Of a DNA stretch of 64,000 nucleotides, positions 33,591 to 42,425 are shown piece by piece. The position numbers and the translations under genes are program-made. Origin of the DNA: Gp7-AA10 sp035636095 (GTDB lineage: Bacteria; Acidobacteriota; Thermoanaerobaculia; Gp7-AA8); assembly GCA_035636095.1 (NCBI GenBank), contig DASPZU010000089.1, positions 19,168 through 83,167 of the forward strand, in the 5' to 3' direction. The notes under the pieces are model-generated. The model saw nothing but the letters and a program-made list of their open reading frames with translations, searched no databases and was not told the DNA's origin. Within the stretch, counting starts at the first letter, position 1. The number at the start of each line of letters is the position of its first letter.

Positions 33591-34124
33591 ATGCATATTT
33601 ATTTTGCGTTGGATGCAATGAATAGAACCGCAGCGACCTCGTTTTCGTTCCGCCCCTGGGTCAGGAGGGCAGGACTGTCGATTGTCACGGTGGCAGTATT
33701 TGCAACTGCTGCAATCGTCACGATGTTGACTGTCTCGCCGGCGGCCCGTTTCGGCTGGATGAGCGAGCGCGTTGTCTGGGTCTACCTCGGCGTCCTATGG
33801 CTCGGCGGCTTGAGAGTGTTTCTCGCGACATTCGTCGCGATCGCGGAGGCCGATGACGAGCGGCTGGTCGTTCGCCCGCTTCACCAGCTCGGGCGGCGGG
33901 CCATCCCGTGGTCGCGCATCCGCGGCACGGAGCAAAGCGGCGATCGCCTCATCATCTATTACGACACGCCGCGCGGCATGCGCTTCGTGGCCCTGAATCT
34001 CAATCTGGTCAAAGGACGCCGAGAATTCCTGGCGCTGCTCGATGGGCGGCTGCTGGCGAGGGGTTTCGCGGAGCGGACCGTCGAGCGTTCGCGGTATCTC
34101 AGCCGATCCGGCGCAGAGCGATGA
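33591..34124 (+). CDS. Two-helix membrane protein with PH-like domain
   Basis: About 177-aa protein from ATG 33591 (or 168 aa from ATG 33618). Two transmembrane helices (LSIVTVAVFATAAIVTMLTV and VVWVYLGVLWLGGLRVFLAT) are followed by a cytoplasmic domain, ADDERLVVRPLHQLGRRAIP then WSRIRGTEQSGDRLIIYYDT, that resembles bacterial PH (YdbT/YdbS-like) modules. Function unknown. The receiver-type TTTGC-N6-TGCAA motif overlaps its 5' end, between the two candidate starts. Its end overlaps the convergent frameshifted gene by 26 bp. Confidence 0.62.
   Translation: MHIYFALDAMNRTAATSFSFRPWVRRAGLSIVTVAVFATAAIVTMLTVSPAARFGWMSERVVWVYLGVLWLGGLRVFLATFVAIAEADDERLVVRPLHQLGRRAIPWSRIRGTEQSGDRLIIYYDTPRGMRFVALNLNLVKGRREFLALLDGRLLARGFAERTVERSRYLSRSGAER
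33603..33619 (-). promoter_or_regulatory. Shared receiver-gene motif, site 1
   Basis: Read toward the receiver gene at 33547: ATTGCA-TCCAAC-GCAAA. It matches the TTGCA-N6-GCAAA core found at 53418, 53893 and 54463. It lies 55 bp upstream of the receiver start codon and also over the start region of the divergent membrane-protein gene. Confidence 0.6.
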
Positions 34125-35054
34125 TCGCGAGTGCCGCGGCCAGGGCGATGTAAAGCAGCGGTGAGAGCGCCGGGATTGACGCTGCCGCTGCGAGCGCGTC
34201 CGTCGTCGGACGCTGTTCGCCAAAGACGCTGACGGAATTGAGCTGTAAAGAACCAAGGGGTGTCTTCGCGACTACTGCGCCGTCCGAGAGCCGTACTTTC
34301 TCGATCGCGGATTCTCTCCCCGTGTAGATGCCAACGAAAATGTACTGGCCATCCGAAGAAAATGCTCCCGCACTCTCGATAGAGCCGGCCTCGCGAACCC
34401 CAATGACTCCGGCGAGCTTGGCTCGGGAGTCGTAAACCAACAAGGCTGAGCCTGATGCTGATCCTACAATGCAGCCGCCATCCCGAAGACCACGGACAAA
34501 ATCGAGATTGTGTACTGCCGGAATCGATGAGAGTGCGCGATCAGCGCAGATGTCGTAACGACGTACGAGGTACTGCGAGCTGTCGAGGTAATAGAGCGTG
34601 CATTGATCCGGACCCAAATCAATTGACAGGGACGGATAAAGATCAGGAATCGTGAACTGGTTGAGCAACGCCCCGTTTCGATCTACGACATGAAGAGATC
34701 CACCACTGGGATCTGCTACGTACGCATTACCGAGGGCGTCAGTCGTGATTGAAAAGCCGCCGACCGTCATCGTAGCGGTTTTGTTGAGCGATGTATCGTA
34801 AATCTTCCCATCCGACGGGCTGTAAATCGTTGAATCGGCGCCGATCGCCGCATATTCTCCACCGCCGAAATCCGCCTTTGTCTTCAATGACGGATCGAGC
34901 AAAGCAAGCGGCGCGCGAGGAGCCAGAATCGCGAGGCGCAACCCCCAATCACGACATCTCCGCGGTTTGCCGTGACAGCTAATGTGGGCAGAGGGCATGC
35001 CACTAGGGCAATAAGTAAGGTTGCCCGAGGGCCCGGCCACGATGCGACAATCAC
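34099..35054 (-). pseudogene. Secreted NHL/WD-like repeat protein with IPTL-CTERM-like tail, one frameshift
   Basis: The C-terminal two thirds are one open frame: propeller-like repeats (YAAIGADSTIYSPSDGKIYD, NAYVADPSGGSLHVVDRNG, YIFVGIYTGRESAIEKVRLS) ending in a sorting-type tail, SIPALSPLLYIALAAALAII then ALRRIG, like IPTL-CTERM. The expected signal peptide (VIVASWPGPRATLLIALVAC then PLPTLAVTANRGDVVIGG) is in another frame. One extra G in the five-G tract (plus-strand C tract 34942-34946) joins the two frames into a 318-aa protein. GTG 35054 is 10 bp from the divergent ligA start. Codons are more AT-rich than neighbours. Sequencing error, phase variation or decay are all possible. Confidence 0.7.
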
Positions 35055-35064
35055 GCCGCCAAGA

Positions 35065-37047
35065 ATGAACCCGAAGTCCGACATCGACAAGCTCCGCATC
35101 GAGCTCGAACGCCACAATCGACTCTACTACCTCGGCACGCCCAAGATCAGCGATTACGACTTCGATCAGATGATGCGGCGCCTTCAGGAGCTGGAGGCGA
35201 AGCATCCCGAATATGCCGACCAGAATTCGCCGACGCAGCGCGTCGGCGGCGCGCCCATCGAGGAGTTCAAGACCGTCATCCACGACCCGCCCATGCTGTC
35301 GATCGACAACGCCTATTCGCTCGACGAGCTCCGTGAGTGGGACGCGCGCGTCAAGAAAGGTCTGGGCGTCGATGACGTCGAGTACGAAGCGGAACTGAAA
35401 ATCGACGGCGTATCGATTGATCTGATGTATCAGAACGGACAGCTCACGCGAGCCGCGACGCGCGGCGATGGTGTGCGCGGCGACGACGTCACGCCCAACG
35501 TGCGAACGGTCCGCGCCCTGCCATTGAAAATCCCGTCGCAACTGAAACGGCTGGAAGTGCGCGGCGAGATCTACATCTCCAAGACGGATTTCGCGCGCCT
35601 CAACGAGCTGATCGAGCAGGAGGGAAACGAGCCGCTCGCGAATCCTCGCAATGCGGCCGCCGGATCACTGCGGCAAAAGGATCCGAAGCTGGCTGCGCAG
35701 CGGCATCTCAGCGCGTACGTCTATCACGTCGTGTCGGCCGACGATCGGCGCATCGAATCGCAGTGGGCGGCTTATGCGCTCATGGAGAAACTCGGTCTGC
35801 CCCTCAATCCGCAGCGCAAACTGGCGCGCTCGCTGGGCGATGTCGAGAAATTCATCGATCAGTGGCACGAGAAGCGACACGAGCTTCCTTTCGAAATCGA
35901 TGGCATCGTCGTCAAGGTCAATCACCGCGACCTGCAGCTCGAGTTAGGCGCGACCTCGAAGGCGCCGCGGTGGGCGGTGGCGTACAAATATCCCCCCGAG
36001 GCGGCGCAGACGATCGTGCGGGCGATCAATCTCTACGTCGGGCGGACGGGAACTGTGACGCCGGTTGCCGAATTCGATCCCGTTCGCATCGGCGGCACGA
36101 AAGTCGTCAATGCTTCGGTGCACAACTTCGACGAGCTGGCGCGTAAGGACGTGCGCATCGGCGACACCATCGTCGTCGAAAAAGGGGGCGACATCATCCC
36201 CAAAGTCGTGGACGTGCTCACCGACAAGCGGCCGCGCGGCGCGCGCAGAGTGCATCCGCCCGAGAAGTGCCCGGTGTGCCGGCAGCCGTTGCACAGATTC
36301 GAGGGCGAAGTCGCGATCCGATGCATCAACCAGGGCTGCCCCGCCATCGTGTTGCAATCGATCACGCACTTCGGCTCCCGCAAAGCGATGGACATCGAAG
36401 GCCTTGGATGGCAAACGGTGCAGGCGCTGCTCGACGCCGGGCTCGTCAGGGACTACGCGTCGATTTACGAGTTGACGGCCGGGCAGGTCGCGGAGCTCGA
36501 ACGAAAAGGGGAGAAGTCAGCGAAGAAGCTCATCGAGAACATCGAGCGGTCCAAGACCGCCGAGCTGCATCGATTCATCTTCGCGATCGGCATCCGCATG
36601 ATCGGCGAGCGCGCCGCGAAACTCCTCGCCGATCATTTCCACTCCATCGACGCGCTGATGGACGCGACCACCGAGCAACTTCTGGAAGTCGCGGAGGTCG
36701 GGCCCAAAGTCGCGGAGGCGATCACGTTCTATTTCTCGGTGCCCGCCAACCGCCAGCGCATCGAGAAGATGAAGCGCCTGGGCGTGCGCCCGCAATTCGT
36801 GCAGGCGGCCACCGGCAGCGCGCTGGCGGGCAAGACGGTGGTGATCACGGGCACAATGACGCGCTTCTCGCGCGATGAGATCCATCGACTCATCGAGCGC
36901 GAAGGCGGCAAGCCCGCGGGCTCGGTCTCGTCGAAGACGTCGTACGTCGTGGCGGGCGAGGCCGCCGGATCGAAGCTCGACAAGGCGAAATCGCTGGGCG
37001 TGCCGGTGCTGAGCGAGGACGAATTCCTCGCCATGATTCATGCGTAA
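35065..37047 (+). CDS. ligA: NAD+-dependent DNA ligase
   Basis: 660-aa ligase A. Adenylation domain with catalytic Lys112 in ELKIDGVSIDLMY and Ia-domain RLYYLGTPKISDYDFDQ. OB fold (TGTVTPVAEFDPVRIGGTKV), four-Cys zinc finger (CPVC ... CINQGC), helix-hairpin-helix repeats (about 440-570) and a C-terminal BRCT domain (LAGKTVVITGTMTRFSRDEI ... SYVVAGEAAGSKLDKAKSLG). ATG 35065 is the conserved start; upstream open codons overlap the divergent gene. It seals nicks in replication and repair. Its end overlaps the next gene by 8 bp (ATGCGTAA). Confidence 0.98.
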   Translation: MNPKSDIDKLRIELERHNRLYYLGTPKISDYDFDQMMRRLQELEAKHPEYADQNSPTQRVGGAPIEEFKTVIHDPPMLSIDNAYSLDELREWDARVKKGLGVDDVEYEAELKIDGVSIDLMYQNGQLTRAATRGDGVRGDDVTPNVRTVRALPLKIPSQLKRLEVRGEIYISKTDFARLNELIEQEGNEPLANPRNAAAGSLRQKDPKLAAQRHLSAYVYHVVSADDRRIESQWAAYALMEKLGLPLNPQRKLARSLGDVEKFIDQWHEKRHELPFEIDGIVVKVNHRDLQLELGATSKAPRWAVAYKYPPEAAQTIVRAINLYVGRTGTVTPVAEFDPVRIGGTKVVNASVHNFDELARKDVRIGDTIVVEKGGDIIPKVVDVLTDKRPRGARRVHPPEKCPVCRQPLHRFEGEVAIRCINQGCPAIVLQSITHFGSRKAMDIEGLGWQTVQALLDAGLVRDYASIYELTAGQVAELERKGEKSAKKLIENIERSKTAELHRFIFAIGIRMIGERAAKLLADHFHSIDALMDATTEQLLEVAEVGPKVAEAITFYFSVPANRQRIEKMKRLGVRPQFVQAATGSALAGKTVVITGTMTRFSRDEIHRLIEREGGKPAGSVSSKTSYVVAGEAAGSKLDKAKSLGVPVLSEDEFLAMIHA

Positions 37048-38500
37048 GTGGCTTCTTTGGATTGTCGGTGCGGTTGCCGCGATCCAGGTTTTTCTCGCCA
37101 TCCGCTTCTACGGATTCCTCACCGGCGACGACGTTGAAGTTCTTTCCGAGGCCATGCGGCGGGCGAGAGGACTCGATTTTCAACCGTGGGAGGTGCGCAA
37201 TCTCTTCATTCCGGACTTTCTGGTCGCGCCCTTTGTCTTCATGGGCGGCCTGCGCGCGGCAGCGATTCCGTTCATTGCGCTGAGCGCGGTCACGATCTGG
37301 CTGGTCTATCGACTGGCGTTGCAATGGAGCGCGGACGGGCGAGCCGCCATCGCCGCCGCGCTGCTCTTCGCCTTCCACTGGATTCCTCTCGCATTCGGCA
37401 GCACGGTCTATCCGCGCAATGTGGCCATGGTCTGCATCGTCGCCGCGGCGCTGATCGTCGATCGATTTCCATTCGCGGCCGGCGCGCTGGCGGGCCTGGC
37501 GTTCACGGATCGCTTCAGCGAGATCGTATTTTTGATTCCATTGCTTCTACTCGGCACCCGGCACGCGGCACTCCGTGTTGTCGGCGGTTTTCTAGCCTCC
37601 ATCGCAATCACGCTCGGCATCTATGACTGGATCACGTGGGGATCGCCTTTCTCGAGCGTCATCAAATTCGCGCGCCTGACCGTGGTCGAGCCTGATTTCG
37701 CCTCGCGCGTGAAGTATCAATCGCCGTTTTGGTACCTGTATAACCTGGTGCGTTGGTGTGCGCCGACCTTGTTACCACTTCTCTGGTTCGCACGGCGTTC
37801 GGCGCGCTGGTCGTTCATCCTGATTCCTCTGCTCGCGCTTTCGGCGGTGCGGCACAAGGAAATGCGCTATCTCGAAGTGATGATCCCGTTTCTCGCGATC
37901 GCCGCGGGCATGGGGTTCGCGGTCCTCTATCAACAGAAACGTGCCCTGGCGACCGCGCTTCTGGCCGTCTCGGTCATCTGGAATCTGCACGGACTGCGCT
38001 TTTTCGCGCACAAGTCGATGCCGGCCGTCGATGCCGCGCAGGCGATCCTCGCGAATCCGAAAATCAAGGTCGTGGTCGTATCGCAGTTGTGGGCGTACGG
38101 CGACCGGCTGTATTTCGACAAGAAGCTCGCGGCACGCGACGTGGGAACTCCGCCGCGCGATCTCGATCGCGCGCTGGCCGGCGCCGATGCCGCCTCGCTC
38201 TACGAATCCGATCTCGATCATCCCGAGCTCGTCGCGGCGTTGCAGCGCCATCACTTGGTGGCGTGGCGCACATTTCGCGACGGGCCGGCGCGGGCGGTGG
38301 TGGTGTTTATTCGTCATCCTGACCCAGCGGCGCGGGGGAAGGATCTCTGCAGACGAGATCCTTCGCCGTCTACGCGGCTCAGGATGACGCAAGCGTCACA
38401 TCTGCTTCCGATACTTCGGATCGAGCGCGTCGATGAGGCCGTCGCCGAGGAAGTTGAGGCCCATCACCGCGGCCACTACCCGATCAGCCCTTCTCGCTGA
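37040..38500 (+). CDS. GT-C membrane glycosyltransferase (GT22/Alg9-like), C-terminus altered by a repeat
   Basis: 486-codon polytopic protein with about ten transmembrane helices. The first loop carries the acidic motif FLTGDDVEVLSEAMRRARG. A later HKEMRYLEVMIPFLAIAAG matches the HKE(x)R(F/Y) signature of the GT22 (Alg9/PIG-B) mannosyltransferases, lipid-phosphate-sugar-dependent enzymes. The natural protein seems to end near VAWRTFRDGPARAVVVFIRH. The last about 60 codons run through a palindromic repeat (38312-38389) and then antisense through a dppC fragment, so the end is probably a repeat-generated extension. It is coupled to ligA by an 8-bp overlap. Confidence 0.78.
   Translation: MRKWLLWIVGAVAAIQVFLAIRFYGFLTGDDVEVLSEAMRRARGLDFQPWEVRNLFIPDFLVAPFVFMGGLRAAAIPFIALSAVTIWLVYRLALQWSADGRAAIAAALLFAFHWIPLAFGSTVYPRNVAMVCIVAAALIVDRFPFAAGALAGLAFTDRFSEIVFLIPLLLLGTRHAALRVVGGFLASIAITLGIYDWITWGSPFSSVIKFARLTVVEPDFASRVKYQSPFWYLYNLVRWCAPTLLPLLWFARRSARWSFILIPLLALSAVRHKEMRYLEVMIPFLAIAAGMGFAVLYQQKRALATALLAVSVIWNLHGLRFFAHKSMPAVDAAQAILANPKIKVVVVSQLWAYGDRLYFDKKLAARDVGTPPRDLDRALAGADAASLYESDLDHPELVAALQRHHLVAWRTFRDGPARAVVVFIRHPDPAARGKDLCRRDPSPSTRLRMTQASHLLPILRIERVDEAVAEEVEAHHRGHYPISPSR
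38312..38389 (+). repeat. Nested palindrome of the TCATCCTGA type at a gene 3' end
   Basis: Outer arms CGTCATCCTGA (38312-38322) and TCAGGATGACG (38379-38389) are perfectly complementary. Inner hairpin AAGGATCTC / GAGATCCTT (38339-38347, 38355-38363). It is translated as the C-terminal tail of the glycosyltransferase. Confidence 0.75.
38394..38475 (-). repeat. 82-bp duplicate of the dppC 3' end, distal copy
   Basis: Matches 41505-41586 at 80 of 82 positions in the same orientation. It reads as the last residues of DppC (AAVMGLNFLGDGLIDALDPK then YRKQM and stop). Both differences are synonymous third-position changes (GCC/GCG, GAT/GAC). The two copies flank the TPR lipoprotein gene. Confidence 0.9.
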
Positions 38501-41438
38501 TGGCTTGCCACGGCGCATGCTGATTGTTCCAGCGGAAAAGCTGACCGAATGCCCATGCCGCCGGCGGATTGTCGCGGGGACCGAAAGAGGCCGCGATCAT
38601 CATCGGCAGCGCGCGTTGATAATTCTGCGCCGCCATCGACTTGACGCCGGCAAAGTATTCCGCCTCCGGATGCACCTCGCGCGGCCGGGCAGCTGCAGAG
38701 AAAGATTGCTCGTCCATCACGCCGGCGAGATACTTCGCCATGGGCGGCAAATCCGTCTTCTCGGGCAACGCGCGAATCTTTTCGTCGAGCTTCTCCCAAC
38801 GCGCGTTCGACTGCGGCACCTTCAACGCGAGAAGCGAGGCCGCCTCGAGAGTAGCCACCTCCGGCGTTTTTGATTCCTGCGGGACCGTGGAGGCGAATCG
38901 CTGCACGAGGTCGTACTCCTCCGTCTGATAAAAAACGAGAACGCCCTGCATGGCAACTGCCGATGGGATCCGCGGTTGCAGCCAAGCCATGGCGGCGTCG
39001 GCGCCTTTTTGCACTTTCAGAGCGCGATAACCGATGAGGAGAGCCGTGAAGCTCTCGGGATGATTTGCGGCCGGAGCTCGTGAAGGCTCGGTCGTCAGAT
39101 GCTCTGCCAGGGCAAATGCGAGATCGGCGTGATGTTCTTTCAGTGCCTTCTCAGCGATGTCATCGATGATCGAGTATTTGAGACCGGCCGCGACCAGGGC
39201 GCTGTACGCAGCGACGGCAGTCTCTGGTCTTGCGTTCTTGAAAGTCTCGAGGAAATTCTCTGGCACGTACCAGCGCGCCTCCTGTTCCGAGTACGCCGCT
39301 TTCTTCGGATCGAGTAATGCAGCCGCTTCCGCGAACTTACCTTCGCGCCACAGAATCGCGGCGACATCGGCGCGCGCTTGCGCGCCGGGGTAACGCTCGA
39401 CAGCTTGCATGCCGAGGTCATTGGCTTCATCGACGCGGCCGAGACGCTGCAGAATCGAGGCTGCGTACAGCAGCACGTTCGCGCTGTACACAGGAATGTG
39501 CGGCTCAATCGCTGCCCACGCTTCCCGATACTTGCCTTGCCGTTCGAGAGCATTCGCGAGACTGGCAGACACCCACGCATTCAACAGCGAATCGCCGCGG
39601 TCTTCCCACTTCTCGAGCCACCGTCGCATGAAGCGCTCCTTGATTGCGGCTTCGCCCCGAGCGTTGAGGTACCGGGCGTAACCCGACAGGGCGCTCATAC
39701 TCTCGGTGTTGAGTCCGATCTCTTCGAACTTGCGGTGCACGTATGCTGCATCCTCGCCGAGCTCCGAGAGGTAGGCGAGGGCTGCAGTGCGATCGCTGTC
39801 GTTGCGCGAATGCTCGACAATGTCGCGAAGCGCCGCACGGTCACCAGTCGATGCAAGGTACGACACCGCGTCGCCCCAGTGCGGCAGATGAGTCATGCGC
39901 TCGACGGCGGCAGCCGTGTAGCGGTCGCGGCGCTGCGGGTCACAGATGAACTGCATCGAGATTTGTCCCGCGGCGTACATTTCGCTCGGGCGAGAATCGA
40001 GTGTCTGATACAAATCCGTGGCCGCGCGGCGCACGACCAGGTCGTAGTTGCCGATCGCTGTGCCGAGGGACTCGAGCAACTCGAACCGGCGCCTGATGCC
40101 GAGAAGAGCAGTCGACTTCAGAACCTCGTCCGGCCGCTTGATTCCATGCGCGGCCTCGAATTTGGCGTCGCAGTACGCGCTCATCCAGGTCGTGACTTGC
40201 GTGCCTGCGTTTGTCGATGGTTTACCGAGGGACGCGATGAAATTCCTCGAGCCTTCGCGATCCGCGCGTTGAAAGGCGTGGAATGCGAATTGTTTTTCCA
40301 AGGCTGCGTAGAAGTTCGATTGGTAGTAGCTGGCCACCGATTCGGCATTGAGCAACGAGTTCTGCAAAGCGGCTACGCGTTTCGGAAGTCCTTGCTCGAA
40401 CCGCTGCAGCGGCACCTTCGCCTCCGCGGCGAGTTGCGGATAAGCGTTCGACCAATCCGAATTGCCCGTGAACGTCATCTCCCCCCGATTGAAGCGGTTC
40501 GACTCGACTTCGCGAAGGATCAGGCCCGTCACTGCCGCGCCGATCGGCGCCTCAGTGCTGAACTCCGAGACGTCGAGTAGCAAGGGAGAAAACTGCACAT
40601 CGATCGCCCCGCGAAACAGATTCTGCGGATCGGAGAGCGTCGCGCGCTGAAGCGTTTCGCGTTTCGTCAGCCAATCGCGGCGTGCGGGGGCTGGAAGGGC
40701 CGACGGCCGCGACGCACCCTCTTTCGAGTATCCGAGCAAATCCGCGATCATCGTCTCGTCGTCTGCACAGTTGCGTGCGTCGATCTGCTTCGCGATCGCA
40801 ACCAATGCGAGTGCGCGCGACAGCAGAGGATCGCTGAATGCGAACCAATCGTTGACCTGTGAGCTCAGCAGCGTTGTGGCATGCGCGGCGCGGGCGGCGG
40901 AAAGGCCGTCGAGCGACTGTCCGCTCGTGTATTTCGCGATCCGATCGATCGCCGCAAAAAGGTTGGGTGGTGCAAAGGCATCGATGTCGCGATCGACCGA
41001 GGCGAGAATCGCCTGCGGCATCGGTGGCGCGGTCGATCGTTGCGATCGCAGCCTCGCGCTCCACTGGGTGAGGAAATCGAGTTCGTCGTGGAATGTCGCG
41101 AGCTCGGCCAATGTGCCGACCTCCATTCCCGCACAGCGGATGTGCCACTTCCCACCGGCAAAATCGACGTTGATCGTCGGCGCCTCAATGCCGGTGCTGA
41201 ATTCGTAGATGTCGGCAACCGCCATGAGCACGCGGCGATCTGGCGTCAGCCGATATGTCGCCTCGACCGCTGCCGGTACCTCGGCGGGTTGCACTTTATC
41301 CAGCGAAAGCTTCGGCCGGCTCGAGTCGATGATCGTGAAGCCCGGGGCAGGCGCGGGCGTCGAAACAGAGCTCGGCTGCTGCAATACACGCGAGCACGCC
41401 AGGCAGACGAAGAGGAGGAGAAGCGTTCGAGATCGCAT
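38484..41438 (-). CDS. Large TPR/alpha-solenoid lipoprotein
   Basis: 984-aa exported lipoprotein. RSRTLLLLFVCLACS is a lipoprotein signal with lipobox LLLFVCLAC; an ATG at 41438 replaces the longer Arg-rich open frame. The rest is mostly helical, with TPR-like units in the second half (NALERQGKYREAWAAIEPHI, LYAASILQRLGRVDEANDLG, RADVAAILWREGKFAEAAAL). No catalytic motif is seen; a scaffold role on the inner face of the outer membrane is plausible. Codon use is less GC-biased than in the permease genes beside it. It lies between an intact dppC and an 82-bp duplicate of the dppC end, indicating that it arrived by an insertion or duplication event. Confidence 0.8.
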   Translation of the reverse strand: MRSRTLLLLFVCLACSRVLQQPSSVSTPAPAPGFTIIDSSRPKLSLDKVQPAEVPAAVEATYRLTPDRRVLMAVADIYEFSTGIEAPTINVDFAGGKWHIRCAGMEVGTLAELATFHDELDFLTQWSARLRSQRSTAPPMPQAILASVDRDIDAFAPPNLFAAIDRIAKYTSGQSLDGLSAARAAHATTLLSSQVNDWFAFSDPLLSRALALVAIAKQIDARNCADDETMIADLLGYSKEGASRPSALPAPARRDWLTKRETLQRATLSDPQNLFRGAIDVQFSPLLLDVSEFSTEAPIGAAVTGLILREVESNRFNRGEMTFTGNSDWSNAYPQLAAEAKVPLQRFEQGLPKRVAALQNSLLNAESVASYYQSNFYAALEKQFAFHAFQRADREGSRNFIASLGKPSTNAGTQVTTWMSAYCDAKFEAAHGIKRPDEVLKSTALLGIRRRFELLESLGTAIGNYDLVVRRAATDLYQTLDSRPSEMYAAGQISMQFICDPQRRDRYTAAAVERMTHLPHWGDAVSYLASTGDRAALRDIVEHSRNDSDRTAALAYLSELGEDAAYVHRKFEEIGLNTESMSALSGYARYLNARGEAAIKERFMRRWLEKWEDRGDSLLNAWVSASLANALERQGKYREAWAAIEPHIPVYSANVLLYAASILQRLGRVDEANDLGMQAVERYPGAQARADVAAILWREGKFAEAAALLDPKKAAYSEQEARWYVPENFLETFKNARPETAVAAYSALVAAGLKYSIIDDIAEKALKEHHADLAFALAEHLTTEPSRAPAANHPESFTALLIGYRALKVQKGADAAMAWLQPRIPSAVAMQGVLVFYQTEEYDLVQRFASTVPQESKTPEVATLEAASLLALKVPQSNARWEKLDEKIRALPEKTDLPPMAKYLAGVMDEQSFSAAARPREVHPEAEYFAGVKSMAAQNYQRALPMMIAASFGPRDNPPAAWAFGQLFRWNNQHAPWQAISEKG

Positions 41439-41504
41439 AGAGATTGGTTGAGGAACGCGACCAAACGGGCTTTGCTTCCTAAGGCCGCGTACCGTCGAGG
41501 CCGC

Positions 41505-41586
41505 CGTCACATCTGCTTCCGATACTTCGGATCGAGCGCGTCGATGAGGCCATCGCCGAGGAAGTTGAGGCCCATCACGGCGGCCA
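41505..41586 (-). repeat. 82-bp duplicate of the dppC 3' end, copy within intact dppC
   Basis: This is the native C-terminal coding end of the DppC-like permease plus 2 bp downstream; it matches 38394-38475 at 80 of 82 positions. Confidence 0.9.
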
Positions 41587-42340
41587 TGATGGCCGCGCCG
41601 GGAAAAATGGCGAGGTGATTCGCGAGGCCGAGGTAGCGGCGGCCGGCGGTCAGCATGGCGCCCCACGACGGCGTCGGAGGCTGCACTCCTAATCCGAGGA
41701 ACGACAACGCGGCCTCGGACAGAATGGCACCGGCCAGGCCGAGCGTCGCCATCACGATCACCGGATTGATCACGTTGGGCAGCACGTGGCGGATGATCAC
41801 GCGCGGCGATCGCGCCCCGAGCGCTTTGGCGGCTGTCACGTACTCCATCTCGCGCACTTTGAGCACTTGACCGCGCACCAGGCGCGCGTAGCTCACCCAG
41901 CCGATGGTCGCCAGCGCCAGCACCACGTTGTTGAGATTCGGACCGAGAACCGCCACCAGCGCGATGGCCAGAAGGATGCCGGGAAAGGCGAGCAGGATGT
42001 CGGTCAGGCGCATGATGATGGTGTCGAGCCAGCCGCCGAAGTAGCCCGAGATCGCGCCGAGCGAGATTCCGATCAACGACGCCAGAATGACCACGCTGAA
42101 TCCGACCCGCAGCGAAACCCGCGCGCCCCAGATGATGCGCGAAAGCACGTCGCGCCCGAGATCATCGAGGCCGAGCGGATGCTGCCTCGACGGCGCTTCG
42201 AGTCGCCGCGACGTGTCCTGAAAATCGGGATCGTAGGGCGCGAGAAGTGGCGCCGCGATTGCGACGATGACCAGCGCGATCGTCAGAATCAGTCCGCTCG
42301 TGAACGCGAAGTTGCGCAAGAGGCGCTTGAAAGTCTTCAT
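41507..42340 (-). CDS. dppC: Dipeptide/oligopeptide ABC transporter permease, DppC type
   Basis: 277-aa inner-membrane permease with about six helices. The N-terminal OppC-type segment is RLLRNFAFTSGLILTIALVI, APYDPDFQD and HPLGLDDLGRDVLSRIIWGA. The EAA loop is YVTAAKALGARSPRVIIRHV, and the C-terminus NFLGDGLIDALDPKYRKQM is characteristic. It pairs with DppB, encoded directly upstream in the operon, to import short peptides (or nickel in related systems). No binding protein or ATPase genes are nearby. Its 3' end is duplicated at 38394. Confidence 0.93.
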   Translation of the reverse strand: MKTFKRLLRNFAFTSGLILTIALVIVAIAAPLLAPYDPDFQDTSRRLEAPSRQHPLGLDDLGRDVLSRIIWGARVSLRVGFSVVILASLIGISLGAISGYFGGWLDTIIMRLTDILLAFPGILLAIALVAVLGPNLNNVVLALATIGWVSYARLVRGQVLKVREMEYVTAAKALGARSPRVIIRHVLPNVINPVIVMATLGLAGAILSEAALSFLGLGVQPPTPSWGAMLTAGRRYLGLANHLAIFPGAAIMAAVMGLNFLGDGLIDALDPKYRKQM

Positions 42341-42356
42341 GAGAGTTCAATGGAGT

Positions 42357-42421
42357 TCCTTCGCCCCGCGAAGCGGGGAGAAGGTGCCCCTGAGCGAAGG
42401 GAAGGGGCGGATGAGGGGCGT
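42357..42421 (+). repeat. Nested palindrome, family R, copy 2
   Basis: Inner stem CCTTCGCCCCGC-gaa-GCGGGGAGAAGG, then GCCCCT / AGGGGC and a right outer arm GATGAGGGGC; the left outer arm has been lost next to the dppC start codon. It lies in the dppB-dppC junction, where it could reduce read-through or stabilise upstream mRNA. Confidence 0.7.
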
Positions 42422-42425
42422 TGAT

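Noticed and set aside
38394..38475. Target-site duplication of a transposon carrying the TPR gene
   Set aside because: 82 bp is far longer than usual target duplications, and no transposase or terminal inverted repeats are present; homologous duplication is more likely.
39378..40580. 400-codon plus-strand frame inside the TPR lipoprotein gene
   Set aside because: Antisense shadow; the lipoprotein signal and TPR units on the minus strand are convincing.
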